Positions 1 through 9,637 of a DNA stretch of 64,000 nucleotides are shown here, one piece after another; positions within the stretch are counted from its first letter, which is position 1, and each line of letters opens with the position of its first letter. This DNA comes from Cyanobacteria bacterium SZAS LIN-3. Lineage in GTDB: Bacteria > Cyanobacteriota > Vampirovibrionia > Obscuribacterales > Obscuribacteraceae. The stretch spans positions 1 through 64,000 of the forward strand of contig JAFEAV010000007.1 of assembly GCA_018266215.1 (NCBI GenBank), written 5' to 3'. Below the pieces are notes generated by a model that was not told the DNA's origin, made no database searches, and saw only the letters and a program-made list of their open reading frames with translations. Made by a program: the position numbers and the translations under genes.

Positions 1-32
1 AGCGCAAAGACTGCGAGTTGTAGATTCGTCAG

Positions 33-716
33 TTACTGGCTCTTGCCTGAGTCGAAGCGATAACCAACGCCGGGCAAATTGGTTATCATCGAGTCTTGAT
101 CCGGCAGGTCGATTTTACGCCTGAGTTTCTTGATGCAGGTGCGCAGGGTGTCGACCGACGCATCCGAATCGTTCGGCCAGACGCGATTGAGCAGAGCGTC
201 GGTGGTGAAAACTTGATCCGGATGGCGCATAAAAAATTCCAGAAGGCTGAACTCCAGAGGTTGCAGCGCGATGTCTTCGCCGTTTCTGGTCAGTTTGCGG
301 GCGGCCACATCGAGCTCGATGCCGTGCCCCTTGAGCAGACCGCTGACAATCACGTCCGGTCGGCGCATCAGCGCCTTGATACGGGCGGATAGTTCGCGCA
401 GCGAAAAAGGCTTGGTCAAATAATCATCAGCACCCGAATCGAAGCCGATTTCTTTGTCATCCACGGCACTGCGACCGGTGAGCATGAGGACCGGGGTGTT
501 ACCGCCGCGCGCGCGAAAATCTTTGAGCAGTTCGACGCCGCTGGTGTCCGGCAGTCCCCAGTCCATAATGACTACGTCATAGCTGTAGACCAGTAGTTTT
601 TCCATGCCTTCGCGACCGGTTTTGACCAGCTCCAGATCCATATTTTGCGACTTGAACCAGTCCTGCATGGTCAATGCCAGGTTTTCATCGTCTTCAATAA
701 TGAGCAATCGCGGCAT
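33..716 (-). CDS. OmpR/PhoB-family response regulator
   Basis: DNA-binding response regulator of 227 residues. The receiver domain covers about residues 1-115, with the acidic pair in IIEDD, the phospho-acceptor Asp52 in IMDWGLP and the conserved Lys in DDYLTKPF. A winged-helix domain occupies about 125-223 and ends in the typical PGVGYRF. An AAGGA lies about 10 nt before the ATG. It is divergent from the NRAMP gene. The nearest kinase is at 3210-5102, which could be its partner. It is clearly paralogous to the regulator at 53269-53949 (shared SGVEL, GADDYLTKPF and LRELSAR, same Asp position). The target genes are unknown. Confidence 0.93.
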   Translation of the reverse strand: MPRLLIIEDDENLALTMQDWFKSQNMDLELVKTGREGMEKLLVYSYDVVIMDWGLPDTSGVELLKDFRARGGNTPVLMLTGRSAVDDKEIGFDSGADDYLTKPFSLRELSARIKALMRRPDVIVSGLLKGHGIELDVAARKLTRNGEDIALQPLEFSLLEFFMRHPDQVFTTDALLNRVWPNDSDASVDTLRTCIKKLRRKIDLPDQDSMITNLPGVGYRFDSGKSQ

Positions 717-824
717 CAGTATCTTTTCCTTTTGTCGCCAACTTTAGCAAAAACCCCGGCCCCAGTTCAAATCGCGGGGCTCTAAATTGGGAACTTTAGA
801 CTTCGTCGGCAATTCTTCTCCTGC

Positions 825-2171
825 ATGAATGAACAAGATCACCTTTCGGCCTCGGTAAATCCCCATACCGAGGCGCCTCGCACCCTTGAGGCGCGCAAGC
901 ACGGCAGTCCGCTGCGACGAGCGCTCAGCATCCTGGGCCCCGGTCTGGTGACCGGAGCCTCGGACGATGATCCTTCGGGCATCGCCACCTATTCCACCGT
1001 TGGTGCTACCTTTGGCTACAGCACCTTGTGGATGGCGCTTTTTTCTTTCCCCCTGATGCTCTCTATCCAGTATATATGCGCCAAAATCGGCATGGTGAGC
1101 GGACGCGGCCTGGCCGGGGTTTTGAAGAGGCATTACCATCCGGCCATTCTCTGGACTGCGCTGGTTATACTGCTGGTGGCCAATGTGATCAATGCCGGTG
1201 CTGATATCGGCGCCATCGCCGCCGGCGTGCACTTACTTCTGCCTCAGGTGTCCGAGCTGGTAATGATTCTGCCCATCACCGTCATTCTCGTTGGCGGGCT
1301 GATTTTTCTTTCCTATAAGGTGATTGCCAATACGTTTAAGTGGCTTACCCTCTCGCTTTTCGCCTATGTCTTCACAGCTTTTTTCTGTCATCCGGATATG
1401 GCCGCTGTTGTCAAAGACACTTTTATTCCCCATTTTGATTCCTCCTCCGCCTATCTGCAGGCTCTGGTGGCGGTGCTGGGGACGACCATCTCGCCTTACC
1501 TTTTTTTCTGGCAGGCAAATTCCGAGGTAGACGAGGCCAAGGAAGCGGGCTCCAATATTGTCGCCAAGCGCCGCGGCGCCACTAATGCCGATCTTCGCTA
1601 TATGGGCATGGATGTTGCTGTGGGCATGCTGGCTTCCAACTGTGTTATGTATTTCATCATTCTCACCACCGCCGCAACTCTACACAGGCATAATGTCGGA
1701 GAAATAGCCTCGGCCAGTGAGGCGGCCAGAGCCCTGGCGCCTTTGCTGGGTAACGCCGCGGAGTATATCTTCGCCGCCGGCTTCATCGGTACGGGATTTC
1801 TGGCGGTGCCGGTGCTGATCGGCTCTTCCAGTTATGCCATTGCCGAGGCCATGGGCTGGCCCTGTGGCCTGGGTGAAAAGTATTTGAAGGCCAAACGTTT
1901 TTATGTGCTGGTAGCCGTATCATGTCTTGCCGCCATGGCCATCAATTACATCAAGATCAATCCCATGCAAGCACTCTACTGGACGGCCATTCTCAATGGC
2001 CTTCTGGCCCCGCCCATACTGGTGCTGGTCATGCTTGTTTCGGGCAATAAGAAGATTCTGGACCTGCGCACCAACACCAGGGGGCTGGCGCTGATGGGTT
2101 GGTTGACCACGGCTTTGATGAGCCTGGCGGCTGTACTGCTTATCTGGAGCGGCCTGAGCGGGGGCAAGTAA
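825..2171 (+). CDS. NRAMP-family divalent metal transporter
   Basis: Multi-spanning inner-membrane transporter of 448 residues, about 11 helices, SLC11/NRAMP superfamily. The first helix carries DDDPSGIATYS in place of the classical DPGN metal-binding motif, and the sixth helix has TTISPYLFFWQ where true Mn/Fe carriers have MPH. These substitutions are typical of the NRAMP-related branch, some members of which carry Mg2+, so assigning Mn2+ or Fe2+ as substrate would be unsafe. The start at 825 has no clear Shine-Dalgarno; a second ATG follows at 829 but is out of frame. The gene stands alone, divergent from the regulator and convergent with the broken dehydrogenase. Confidence 0.9.
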   Translation: MNEQDHLSASVNPHTEAPRTLEARKHGSPLRRALSILGPGLVTGASDDDPSGIATYSTVGATFGYSTLWMALFSFPLMLSIQYICAKIGMVSGRGLAGVLKRHYHPAILWTALVILLVANVINAGADIGAIAAGVHLLLPQVSELVMILPITVILVGGLIFLSYKVIANTFKWLTLSLFAYVFTAFFCHPDMAAVVKDTFIPHFDSSSAYLQALVAVLGTTISPYLFFWQANSEVDEAKEAGSNIVAKRRGATNADLRYMGMDVAVGMLASNCVMYFIILTTAATLHRHNVGEIASASEAARALAPLLGNAAEYIFAAGFIGTGFLAVPVLIGSSSYAIAEAMGWPCGLGEKYLKAKRFYVLVAVSCLAAMAINYIKINPMQALYWTAILNGLLAPPILVLVMLVSGNKKILDLRTNTRGLALMGWLTTALMSLAAVLLIWSGLSGGK

Positions 2172-2173
2172 AA

Positions 2174-3098
2174 CTAGTTGGCCAGACGCGGATCGCGGAT
2201 GCCTCTGCTGCCGGCGAAATCGCCGCCGTTCTTCTTGCTCTTGCCGTTTGTTTCAAGATCAGGTGCCCTCAGTGTGCCGTTGGTTTGCGCCGCTACCGGA
2301 GCGTCTTTCATCTGCACTTGATGGGTGAGCTCGGCCATGACATTTTCGCTCATGCTGGGCGCGGTATTGTGCATTAATAGATTGGCGCCTGAGCCGGAGC
2401 CGACCGGTACTTCTTCATTGCGGGGGTGCACAACCAGGTCGACGATGGCATCAATGACTTTGCCGGCATCGTCCATCGGTGGAATAGGTACGGCCTGGTG
2501 TCCGGTGTAGTTGGCGGCATGGCTGAAAAAGGGAGTGTTCATGGCCATGGGCATGACTGTCGCTACGTGGATGGTTTTGATGCGCTGGGCGGAAAGCTCC
2601 TGGCGCAGGGCAGCGCTCAGGCCGACGACGCCATGTTTGGCTGCGGCGTAAGAGGCGTAATATGGGGCCGGGATTTTGCCTATCATCGAGGCAATGTTTA
2701 TAAGAGTGCCCGCTTCCTGGCGCAGAAATATCTTGATGGCCGCATAGCTACCATATATGGTGCCCATCAGATCCGTCTCGATCACCTGGATATGGTCTTC
2801 CAGCGGCACATCGGTAAAAAATCCGACGACTGCACCAGGCATCGATGCGGCCGTATTTTTCGATGGCCGCTCCGGCGAGATTCTCGATGTCTTCAGCTTT
2901 TGATACGTCGGTCTGGACGACCAGCGCCTCGCTGCCGCTGGCGATACAGCCCATCTCCACTTCTTTCAGGGCACCCTTGCGGCGGGCGGCCAGTACCAGG
3001 GTGGCGCCACTGCGTGCCAGTTCCAGAGCCGCTCCTTTGCCAAAGCCGCTCGAGGCTCCCGTGATGACTATAACTTTAGACTGCAGACTGTTTTTCAC
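2174..3098 (-). pseudogene. Short-chain dehydrogenase/reductase, frameshifted by a small deletion
   Basis: Two overlapping reading frames together make one SDR. The upstream frame has the Rossmann glycine motif TGASSGFGKG and runs to EKYGRIDAW near 2845, then goes out of frame. The downstream frame resumes with GAVVGFFTDVPLEDH and has the catalytic Ser (NIAS) and YAAAK. The NNAG motif that should join them is missing. Compared with the family, about 14 nt are lost, which also shifts the frame. The best start is the GTG at 3096-3098, seven nt after GGAGGG; an in-frame TTG exists at 3149. Either the gene is inactivated or the assembly has an error here. The C-terminal tail of about 60 residues is not part of the SDR core. 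Confidence 0.85.
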
Positions 3099-3209
3099 TT
3101 GAGAGCCCTCCAGATTGAGGCGGCTGTTAACTACCTGAGGCTTTGACAACGATAAGTCTGTCCAGTTCCTCCTTCGCAGCCCATTTAATGTAAAAAGCCC
3201 CGGTCGGAT

Positions 3210-5102
3210 GTGCCAAAATCAGTGCTTGCGGTTCAACCGCCCTTTTTGATAAGGCTTTCCAGGGATTTTGCGGATTTGAAGCTGGCCAGTTTTTTTACGT
3301 CGGGCATTGCGCGCAAAGGGGCGATTATCGTTGCCGTTCCGCTGCTTTTTGAATTATTGTTTTTGCAGGTGCTCCTGGCCCAGCTCGATCAGGCCGAGCG
3401 CGATCGTGTGGAAGCTGCTCACTTGCGGGCCATCAGAGCCCAGTCCGATGTTATCCTGGCTGACTTTTACGATGCCGCCGCCAGTCTTCTGCCTTATGCC
3501 GGCAATCCCAACAGCTTTGAGGGCAGTCATTATACGGAAATAGTTAAGCGCTTGCCGGCCGAGGTCGATAAGCTCGTATCCATGGGCAAGACCGGTCCTG
3601 AAAAGGAGCATTTGTTGACGGCTCAGCCGACATTGATGCGCGGAGTGCATTTGCTGGAGGACCTGCAAAAGACCGTGAGCGAAAGTCGCGGTGATATCTC
3701 CGGTCTGGTGCGCTTGCAGAAGCGGCGCAAGGAAATCGCCGTAACCGTTGGCAATATGAAAGGGGAGCTCAATCGTCTGCTTGCTCCATCTGACGGTGTC
3801 GCTCTTACCCTGCCCGAGCGGGAGCAGGAGAGCGCTGCTCGTACCAAACTCTATATTTATATCGGTGCCCTGATCAGTATATTGGTAGCACTAGCGGTGG
3901 CATATTTTTTCAGCAGGGAAATTTTAAAGCGGCTCAAGACAATCAGTGATAACAGTATGAAAATCAGTCTGGAAGAGCCTATTGGACCACCCGTGGGCGG
4001 CAACGATGAGATCAGCAGTCTCGATATGACCGTCAGGCGGATGGCGGCCAATCTCATCGAAGCGAGGCAAAGAGAAAGGGCCGTACTGGAAAATGCTCTG
4101 GATGTTATTTGTTCTATCGACAGAAACAATCGCATAACCTCCATCAATCCAGCCTGTTACAGCGTCTGGGGACGGGAGCCTGATGATTTGCTCGGCTGCA
4201 ATGTGCTGGAGCTGGTGGCGGAGCAAAGTCGAGAAAAAATGCTGGAGGCCCTGGAAGGACGTAAAAATAATCCGGTCTTTTCAATTGAAGTCCTGGTGCT
4301 GGCGGTCGGTGGTCAGTTAAAGGAGATGCGCTGGTCCGCTAATTACGGCTATGACCGCGAATCATGGTTCTGTGTCGCGCATGATATTTCGGCAGCCAAG
4401 GAAATTGAACGGCTGAAGCAACAATTTGTCGCCATGGTCAGCCATGATCTGCGCACACCGCTAAACTCGCTGTTAAATTTGCTCACGCTTCTCAGTGAGA
4501 ACGCTTATGGTGAGCTGACCGACACGGGGCATAAGCGGGTAACGGCGGTTGAAGGCGAGATTGAGCGTTTGATCAAGCTTATCAACGAATTGCTGGACCT
4601 GGAGAAACTGGAGGCCGGTATCGACGCTCTGGAGCGTGTCAATACGCCGGTTTCCGCTATCGCTGACGCTTCCATAACCGCGGTCCAGGGATTTGCTCTG
4701 GAGCACAAGGTGCAGCTAGTCAACGACTGCCGGTCCCGGGCGAGCATTTCTGCAGACCGGGCGCGGCTGATACAGGTCTTGGTAAATCTGCTCTCCAACG
4801 CCATTAAGTTTTCCCCCGAGGGCGCACCGGTAGTGCTCACCTGCGAGGACCTGAGCGACAAAAATAGGGGCTCCTGTGTGCGCATCAGCGTCCGCGACCA
4901 GGGTTGCGGTATCGCCGAGGACAAACTGAGCGGGATCTTCGAGCGCTTTACCCAGCTCGATGGGGCGCGCAAGGCCAGCGGCACAGGTCTTGGACTGGCC
5001 ATTGCCCGCGCCATCGTCACGCAGCATCACGGTCGCATCGGCGTGGAGAGCAAGGTCGGCGCCGGCAGCACGTTCTGGATCGAGCTTCAGGGCGGCCATT
5101 AA
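3210..5102 (+). CDS. Membrane sensor histidine kinase (HAMP-PAS-HisKA-HATPase)
   Basis: Sensor kinase of 630 residues. It has a first membrane helix at about 38-60, an extracytoplasmic helical region of roughly 150 residues, a second helix at about 212-235, HAMP (235-290) and PAS (293-400). The dimerisation helix carries the H-box MVSHDLRTPLNS (His near 412), and the ATPase domain has N, G1 (DQGCGIAE) and G2 (GTGLGLAI) boxes. The start at 3210 is a GTG with a weak ribosome site, so the N-terminus is uncertain. A paralogue with the same N-terminal layout is at 55433-57631. A likely partner is the OmpR-type regulator at 33-716, but this is inferred from proximity only. Confidence 0.92.
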   Translation: MPKSVLAVQPPFLIRLSRDFADLKLASFFTSGIARKGAIIVAVPLLFELLFLQVLLAQLDQAERDRVEAAHLRAIRAQSDVILADFYDAAASLLPYAGNPNSFEGSHYTEIVKRLPAEVDKLVSMGKTGPEKEHLLTAQPTLMRGVHLLEDLQKTVSESRGDISGLVRLQKRRKEIAVTVGNMKGELNRLLAPSDGVALTLPEREQESAARTKLYIYIGALISILVALAVAYFFSREILKRLKTISDNSMKISLEEPIGPPVGGNDEISSLDMTVRRMAANLIEARQRERAVLENALDVICSIDRNNRITSINPACYSVWGREPDDLLGCNVLELVAEQSREKMLEALEGRKNNPVFSIEVLVLAVGGQLKEMRWSANYGYDRESWFCVAHDISAAKEIERLKQQFVAMVSHDLRTPLNSLLNLLTLLSENAYGELTDTGHKRVTAVEGEIERLIKLINELLDLEKLEAGIDALERVNTPVSAIADASITAVQGFALEHKVQLVNDCRSRASISADRARLIQVLVNLLSNAIKFSPEGAPVVLTCEDLSDKNRGSCVRISVRDQGCGIAEDKLSGIFERFTQLDGARKASGTGLGLAIARAIVTQHHGRIGVESKVGAGSTFWIELQGGH

Positions 5103-5124
5103 ATTACAGCGGTTGGACGGTGCA

Positions 5125-6555
5125 ATGGAGGCGCGGCGCGCTAAAATCTACGGGTCGCCCGCGCGAGATACTATCACTGTGAACTGCAAGCTGAAAAAAG
5201 GCGTTCTCTCGCCCATTGAAACACTGGCTCAGTCTGTAGCCGGAATCGCACCCAGTGCCACTCCCGGCATGCTCATACCGATTGTCTTTGGTTTTGCCCG
5301 CAACGGTACGTGGTTGTCGTACTTGTTGGCCACCGCCGGTATGCTCTTTGCCGCTCAGTGCATCAATGAATTTGCCTCGCGTTCGGCCTGTCCGGGTTCG
5401 CTTTATACCTTTGTAGGCAAGGGCTTCGGCCCCCGCGCCGGTAATTTAACCGGTTGGGCCCTGATGTTTGCCTATGTCATTTGCGGTGCTTGCTGCATCG
5501 CCGAGTTTGCGGTTTATGCCCTGTCTCTGGCCCAGCATTTTTTCAAGCTCAATGTTTCAAGCTCGGTAGCCATGCTTTTTTCCGCTGCCCTGGTCGGCTA
5601 TATCGGCTATAAAAACGTCAAGCTCTCAGCCACGCTGATGCTCTGGCTTGAGCTCTTATCCATGGGACTGATTGTGCTTGTCGTGGCGCTAACACTGGCC
5701 CATCATGGTTTCAGCATCGATATGCAACAGTTGACCCTGAGCGGAGTCAATTTTGAAAATGTACGCATGGGCCTGGTGATGGCGATTTTCAGTTTCGCCG
5801 CTTTTGAGAGTGCCGCTTCCCTTGGCTCGGAGGCGGCCAATCCGCTTGTCTCCATACCCCGCGCCATTATGCGCAGTGTTATTGTCAGTGGTCTGTTTTT
5901 TGTTTGCTCCAGTTATGCCATGGTGCTGAGCTTCCATGGCACAAATCCCGGTCTGGAGAAATGCTCCACCCCCTTGCTGGTGATGACCGAGCATGTGGGC
6001 ATGCCGGCTCTGGGTCATTTGATTGACGTTGGTATCATGATGAGCTTTTTTGCCGCCGGGCTGGCCAATCTTAATGCCGGAGCCCGGGCCATTTATAAGA
6101 TGAGTCGCAATGGTCTTCTGCACGGCAAATTCGGCGATGCCCACGAACAAAACGGCACTCCTCATTATGCGGTGCTGGTCTCGTCGGCTCTCAGTCTATC
6201 TATTGCCGTCGCTCTTGCCGCCTGCAATCATCCTCTTCTGGACATAGTCGGTTGGTTGGGCACGCTGGCGACTTTTGGATTTATCTACGCTTACATGGCC
6301 ACATCACTGTCGGCCGGGCGCATGCTCGCCCGCGAGGGGCGTTTTACACTGTCCAAAAAGCTTATTGTGGTGACATCGATTTTTGTCCTGGCCTTTGCCC
6401 TGGTAGGCTCGCTCTATCCGGTGCCGCCCGCTCCCTATAACGTATTGCCTTTCATTTTTGCCGCTTACATGACAGCCGGTTTTTTCTGGTGCAGAAAAGC
6501 CGAGGCTCTGATGGTGCCGGAAGACCTGCTGCCCGTTAGCACTGTGGGCGGATAA
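5125..6555 (+). CDS. APC-superfamily amino acid permease
   Basis: Integral membrane transporter of 476 residues with about 12 hydrophobic helices. The conserved early APC segment SVAGIAPSATPG lies in helix 1, and FSFAAFESAASLGSEAANP is typical of helix 6 and its loop in amino acid/polyamine permeases. The reading frame is open further upstream, but that part overlaps the kinase gene and is not APC-like. The ATG at 5125 lies 22 nt after the kinase stop; a GTG at 5179 is another possible start. The close spacing suggests co-transcription with the kinase. The substrate cannot be read from the sequence. Confidence 0.88.
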   Translation: MEARRAKIYGSPARDTITVNCKLKKGVLSPIETLAQSVAGIAPSATPGMLIPIVFGFARNGTWLSYLLATAGMLFAAQCINEFASRSACPGSLYTFVGKGFGPRAGNLTGWALMFAYVICGACCIAEFAVYALSLAQHFFKLNVSSSVAMLFSAALVGYIGYKNVKLSATLMLWLELLSMGLIVLVVALTLAHHGFSIDMQQLTLSGVNFENVRMGLVMAIFSFAAFESAASLGSEAANPLVSIPRAIMRSVIVSGLFFVCSSYAMVLSFHGTNPGLEKCSTPLLVMTEHVGMPALGHLIDVGIMMSFFAAGLANLNAGARAIYKMSRNGLLHGKFGDAHEQNGTPHYAVLVSSALSLSIAVALAACNHPLLDIVGWLGTLATFGFIYAYMATSLSAGRMLAREGRFTLSKKLIVVTSIFVLAFALVGSLYPVPPAPYNVLPFIFAAYMTAGFFWCRKAEALMVPEDLLPVSTVGG

Positions 6556-6562
6556 GCGGCAA

Positions 6563-7246
6563 TCAATGCGTTATTTTGACGTTTTTAAAGTCATACTTCT
6601 GAACAACGGCCACCGGCCCGGGCTCATCTCCGAACAGCATCTCGCGTGATTCTTCTCGTTCTTCTTCGCTGCCGGCCAGACATTTTTCAAAAAGTGTTCT
6701 GGAGTTGGACTCATAACTGACCAGGGTGAAAGTATCGGGATCGATGTAGGCATCGATGTCGGCGTCTCCCAGTCCGCGGTCGATTCTATGGAGGTGATAG
6801 ACATTGCGATCGTTGTAGGTGGCCTGACCTACAGTCCATTCGTAAAAGTCTTCCAGCCAGAACTCAGCTTCTCCGAAGAAAATCAGGCGCTTGATCAAAA
6901 AGATGTCTTCTTCGGTTTCCATGGACAGAATGCCATGCAGTAAATTGGCCTTGAGATTTTGCGTGGCCGTGATGTCAAAGGAACTCTCATCGCCGCCCAG
7001 GGAGGCACTGAAAGTGCCGGGGGCGTAGCTCAGGGCCGGGCAATTGCCCGGGAGCCATTCCCAGCGCATGTCAAATATTTTGTCGCGCTTGTATTCGTGC
7101 TGCAGGGTGCCGACTTTGTTGATCAGCTCCTCAATGGTCTTGATGTCCGGTAGCGCAATTGTCAGACTGCATGAGGCTGAGTCCTGATAACTTTTGCACT
7201 GTGAGTAGCTGTGGTGTACTTTTTTTATCAGCTCGTGGGGCTTCAT
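6563..7246 (-). CDS. Conserved hypothetical protein, LolA-like size and pattern
   Basis: Protein of 227 residues without signal peptide or membrane helix. The start at 7246 is chosen because AAGGA lies seven nt upstream; an open extension of 14 residues beyond it has no ribosome site. The pattern of alternating strands (SCSLTIALPD, DMRWEWLPG, FWLEDFYEWTVG, VYHLHRIDR, DPDTFTLVSYES) recalls lipoprotein-carrier/LolA-like beta sheets that begin with a helix containing a Tyr/Cys-rich stretch (YSQCKSYQDSASC). That resemblance is weak and no function is claimed. It follows the 7303-8424 gene in the same direction after 56 nt. Confidence 0.6.
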   Translation of the reverse strand: MKPHELIKKVHHSYSQCKSYQDSASCSLTIALPDIKTIEELINKVGTLQHEYKRDKIFDMRWEWLPGNCPALSYAPGTFSASLGGDESSFDITATQNLKANLLHGILSMETEEDIFLIKRLIFFGEAEFWLEDFYEWTVGQATYNDRNVYHLHRIDRGLGDADIDAYIDPDTFTLVSYESNSRTLFEKCLAGSEEEREESREMLFGDEPGPVAVVQKYDFKNVKITH

Positions 7247-7302
7247 CGCGGCATCCTTGGACAATTGCGCCAAATGATAGCACGTCAAATATGCTCTTTC
7301 AG

Positions 7303-8424
7303 CTAGGCCTTGCGCACGAAGGTGAGAATCTCGTCGAGGTATTCATTCATCCCGGCGATGGTTGTGCGCACGTCTTCCAGCATCGGTATGCGGTTGCGCA
7401 GCATATCAATTGTTACTTTCTTCTTTAGCTCGATTGTTCCGGAGAGGCTTTGCAGCTCATGGCGGCTTGATGACTTATCCAGGGGCGCTATGTATTTCAG
7501 TTTGATCCATTTATCAATCAGCTGCTGGCGGCGGCTCAGTTTTTGATCCGGCTCGTGGTCATTGAGATATTTCCACATTGCCGGCGGATATTTATTTGGT
7601 TCCGCCGGGACCAGCCCAAATATTGGAGCGAGCATATTGGGATCTGCCTCGGCGTCGACTCTGGCGCCTTTTTGTAATTTCAGCGCATAAGCGGAAATCA
7701 ATGCGCTCAGACCTCCGGCGATGGCGGCCAGCTCGTTGCCTGCATTTTGATATTTCATCGATGTGCCCACCGATATGCCACCCGCCGTCATGGCCAGGGC
7801 ACCACCACTGGTGAAGTTGAGAATGTTGTTGTTGCGAATGGCTTGATCGCGGTTTTCTTCCAGAACATTGGCCACCGCTTCATAGCCTGAGATCTGGCGG
7901 TTGAGTTCGGACTCTACCCGCTTTGTTTGCAGAACAGCGCCTAAAATCGCCTCGTTCAGATCTTGCCTGACTGAGAGTACCTCTATGCGTTGAGTCGGTT
8001 CGGAGGCACTATAAATATGTTTGTGTTTCAGTTCATCCAGGCGCGTGATAAATGGGACAATCTCCAGCTGCTCAGCCACTTTCAGCGCACCGATCGATAT
8101 CGGACCCTGGCTGCCGACACTGACGTCGACATTGCCCTCCGTCCGTCCATTTGCCTCCGGCTTCGAGCCATTGGCATTGTGCTTGTCCCTGGTCACCGGT
8201 TTGATAAGAGTTTCATCGTCGGTTACGGGACCGGTTTTGAAATCACTGCCGGCGGTTATTGGTTTTTGACCTGGAGCTGCTGTTTGACTGTTCGGCTCTT
8301 TAGATAATGCCGCGGAGCTGCCGCCCTGAGAGTCCAGGGCGTATGCGGCTGAGCCGCATAACTGCCAAATAAGCAGAAGCAGCGTCGCTCTTCTTGCCCG
8401 TGAATGGTTGTTGTTGATCGGCAT
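7303..8424 (-). CDS. Secreted or membrane-anchored hypothetical protein
   Basis: Protein of 373 residues with an N-terminal signal peptide (basic RARR, then LLLLIWQLCGSAAYA). A disordered Ser/Pro/Lys/Asp-rich stretch of about 80 residues follows. The rest is mostly helical, with two adjacent apolar Ala/Gly-rich segments near residues 205-250 (ALAMTAGGISVG, AAIAGGLSALISAYALKL) that could be a membrane hairpin. The ATG at 8424 is preferred to the in-frame TTG one codon upstream; no strong ribosome site is visible. It lies 67 nt downstream of ackA. I recognise no family. Confidence 0.6.
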   Translation of the reverse strand: MPINNNHSRARRATLLLLIWQLCGSAAYALDSQGGSSAALSKEPNSQTAAPGQKPITAGSDFKTGPVTDDETLIKPVTRDKHNANGSKPEANGRTEGNVDVSVGSQGPISIGALKVAEQLEIVPFITRLDELKHKHIYSASEPTQRIEVLSVRQDLNEAILGAVLQTKRVESELNRQISGYEAVANVLEENRDQAIRNNNILNFTSGGALAMTAGGISVGTSMKYQNAGNELAAIAGGLSALISAYALKLQKGARVDAEADPNMLAPIFGLVPAEPNKYPPAMWKYLNDHEPDQKLSRRQQLIDKWIKLKYIAPLDKSSSRHELQSLSGTIELKKKVTIDMLRNRIPMLEDVRTTIAGMNEYLDEILTFVRKA

Positions 8425-8491
8425 CAATGGCTGGTCTTGGTGAATGTATGCTCGGTGAGCAACCAGTATACCCCGGCCTCTTATGCAATAT

Positions 8492-9637
8492 CTAAGAGGC
8501 CGCTGTCAGTCTCCGACATTCCCGGGCGATGCTTAGTTCCTCTGCGGCGGCTATGACATAGGTCTCTATGGCTGAGTCGGCCGCTGAAATGCAATTGACT
8601 TGATTTGATCTTACCCGGGGCGTGGCGGCAGGGTTGTTTTTATTTTTATCGATCGCCAGTCCCAGAAACGATAGCCGTGTGCAGACTTCTTCGCGCACGG
8701 CGGCGGAGTGCTCACCTATGCCGCCGGTGAAGACCAGGGCGTCCAGGCCGCCGAGCACGGGCAGGAGAGAAGCTACGCTGGCGGCTAAATTTTGGATGTA
8801 TATGTCAAAGGCCAGCTTTGCCCGGACATGGCCTGCGGCCACTGCGTCTTCCAGCTGGCGCATGTCGCCGGTCAGGCCGGAAATGCCTTTCAGGCCGGAC
8901 TCCTGATTGAGAATCTGCGAGAGTTCATCGACTGAGTATCTGTTGTTTTGCAAAAGCAAGAGCAGTAATCCCGGATCGATGCTGCCGCTGCGAGTGCGCA
9001 TCACCAGACCCTCCAGCGGCGTGTAGCCCATGGTGGTCATGATTGAGCGGCCATTGAGGGAAGCGCATAAGGAGCCTCCGCTGCCCAGATGGCAGGTGAT
9101 AATTTTTTGAGCGGGCTTTTTTGAATGGTCAAGATGTTTGCTCACCGTTTCCACGCAGTACTTATGATTGATGCCATGGAAGCCAAATCTGCGTATGCCG
9201 CGCTCCTCGTACCAGCTCCAGGGGACGGCATATATCTGGGAAGCGAGCGGCATGTCGAAATGGTAGCTGGTATCAAACACCGCCACATGCGTGGCCCTGG
9301 GCAGGGCCTGCCGCGCCTCTTCCACGGCTCTGATATTGGCTGCTTCGTGGGCGGGGGCAAGCTCGATCAGGGCTTTGAGATTGGCTATGACCGAGTCGTC
9401 GATCACCACGCTGGTGCTATATCTGGTGCCGCCGTGGACGATGCGGTGACCTACCGTTTCGATTTCTCGGACGAGGCCGCCTTCGTCTTTTGTCAGCTCG
9501 GCAATGGTGGAAGCCAGGCTGTCGAGCCCGGAACCCTCAATTTTTTTGGACCAGAGCGGCTCTTCTGAAGCAAGCTCCTTTTCAAAAAGACTGAGTTTGA
9601 GACTGCTGGAGCCTGAATTGATTACTAGTATGGCCAT
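8492..9637 (-). CDS. ackA: Acetate kinase
   Basis: Converts acetyl phosphate and ADP to acetate and ATP in the cytosol. The 381 residues match the ASKHA-fold kinase in length and motifs: NSGSSSLK at residues 7-14, HRIVHGG with the substrate Arg, [34 protein letters not shown] with the second essential Arg, and FTGGIGEHS near the C-terminus. Several family-typical residues vary (DTSYHFDMP for DTAFHQTMP, HLGSGGS for HLGNGAS), so it is a divergent member. The start overlaps the 3' end of the phosphoketolase by 13 nt, so the pair is probably translationally coupled and acts as one ATP-yielding shunt. Confidence 0.95.
   Translation of the reverse strand: MAILVINSGSSSLKLSLFEKELASEEPLWSKKIEGSGLDSLASTIAELTKDEGGLVREIETVGHRIVHGGTRYSTSVVIDDSVIANLKALIELAPAHEAANIRAVEEARQALPRATHVAVFDTSYHFDMPLASQIYAVPWSWYEERGIRRFGFHGINHKYCVETVSKHLDHSKKPAQKIITCHLGSGGSLCASLNGRSIMTTMGYTPLEGLVMRTRSGSIDPGLLLLLLQNNRYSVDELSQILNQESGLKGISGLTGDMRQLEDAVAAGHVRAKLAFDIYIQNLAASVASLLPVLGGLDALVFTGGIGEHSAAVREEVCTRLSFLGLAIDKNKNNPAATPRVRSNQVNCISAADSAIETYVIAAAEELSIARECRRLTAAS

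Noticed and set aside
744..1232. Minus-strand open frame of 162 codons
   Set aside because: It lies antisense to the NRAMP gene, has low-complexity composition and no ribosome site.
4960..5124. 55-codon upstream extension of the APC permease
   Set aside because: Overlaps the kinase's ATPase domain in another frame and lacks transporter features.
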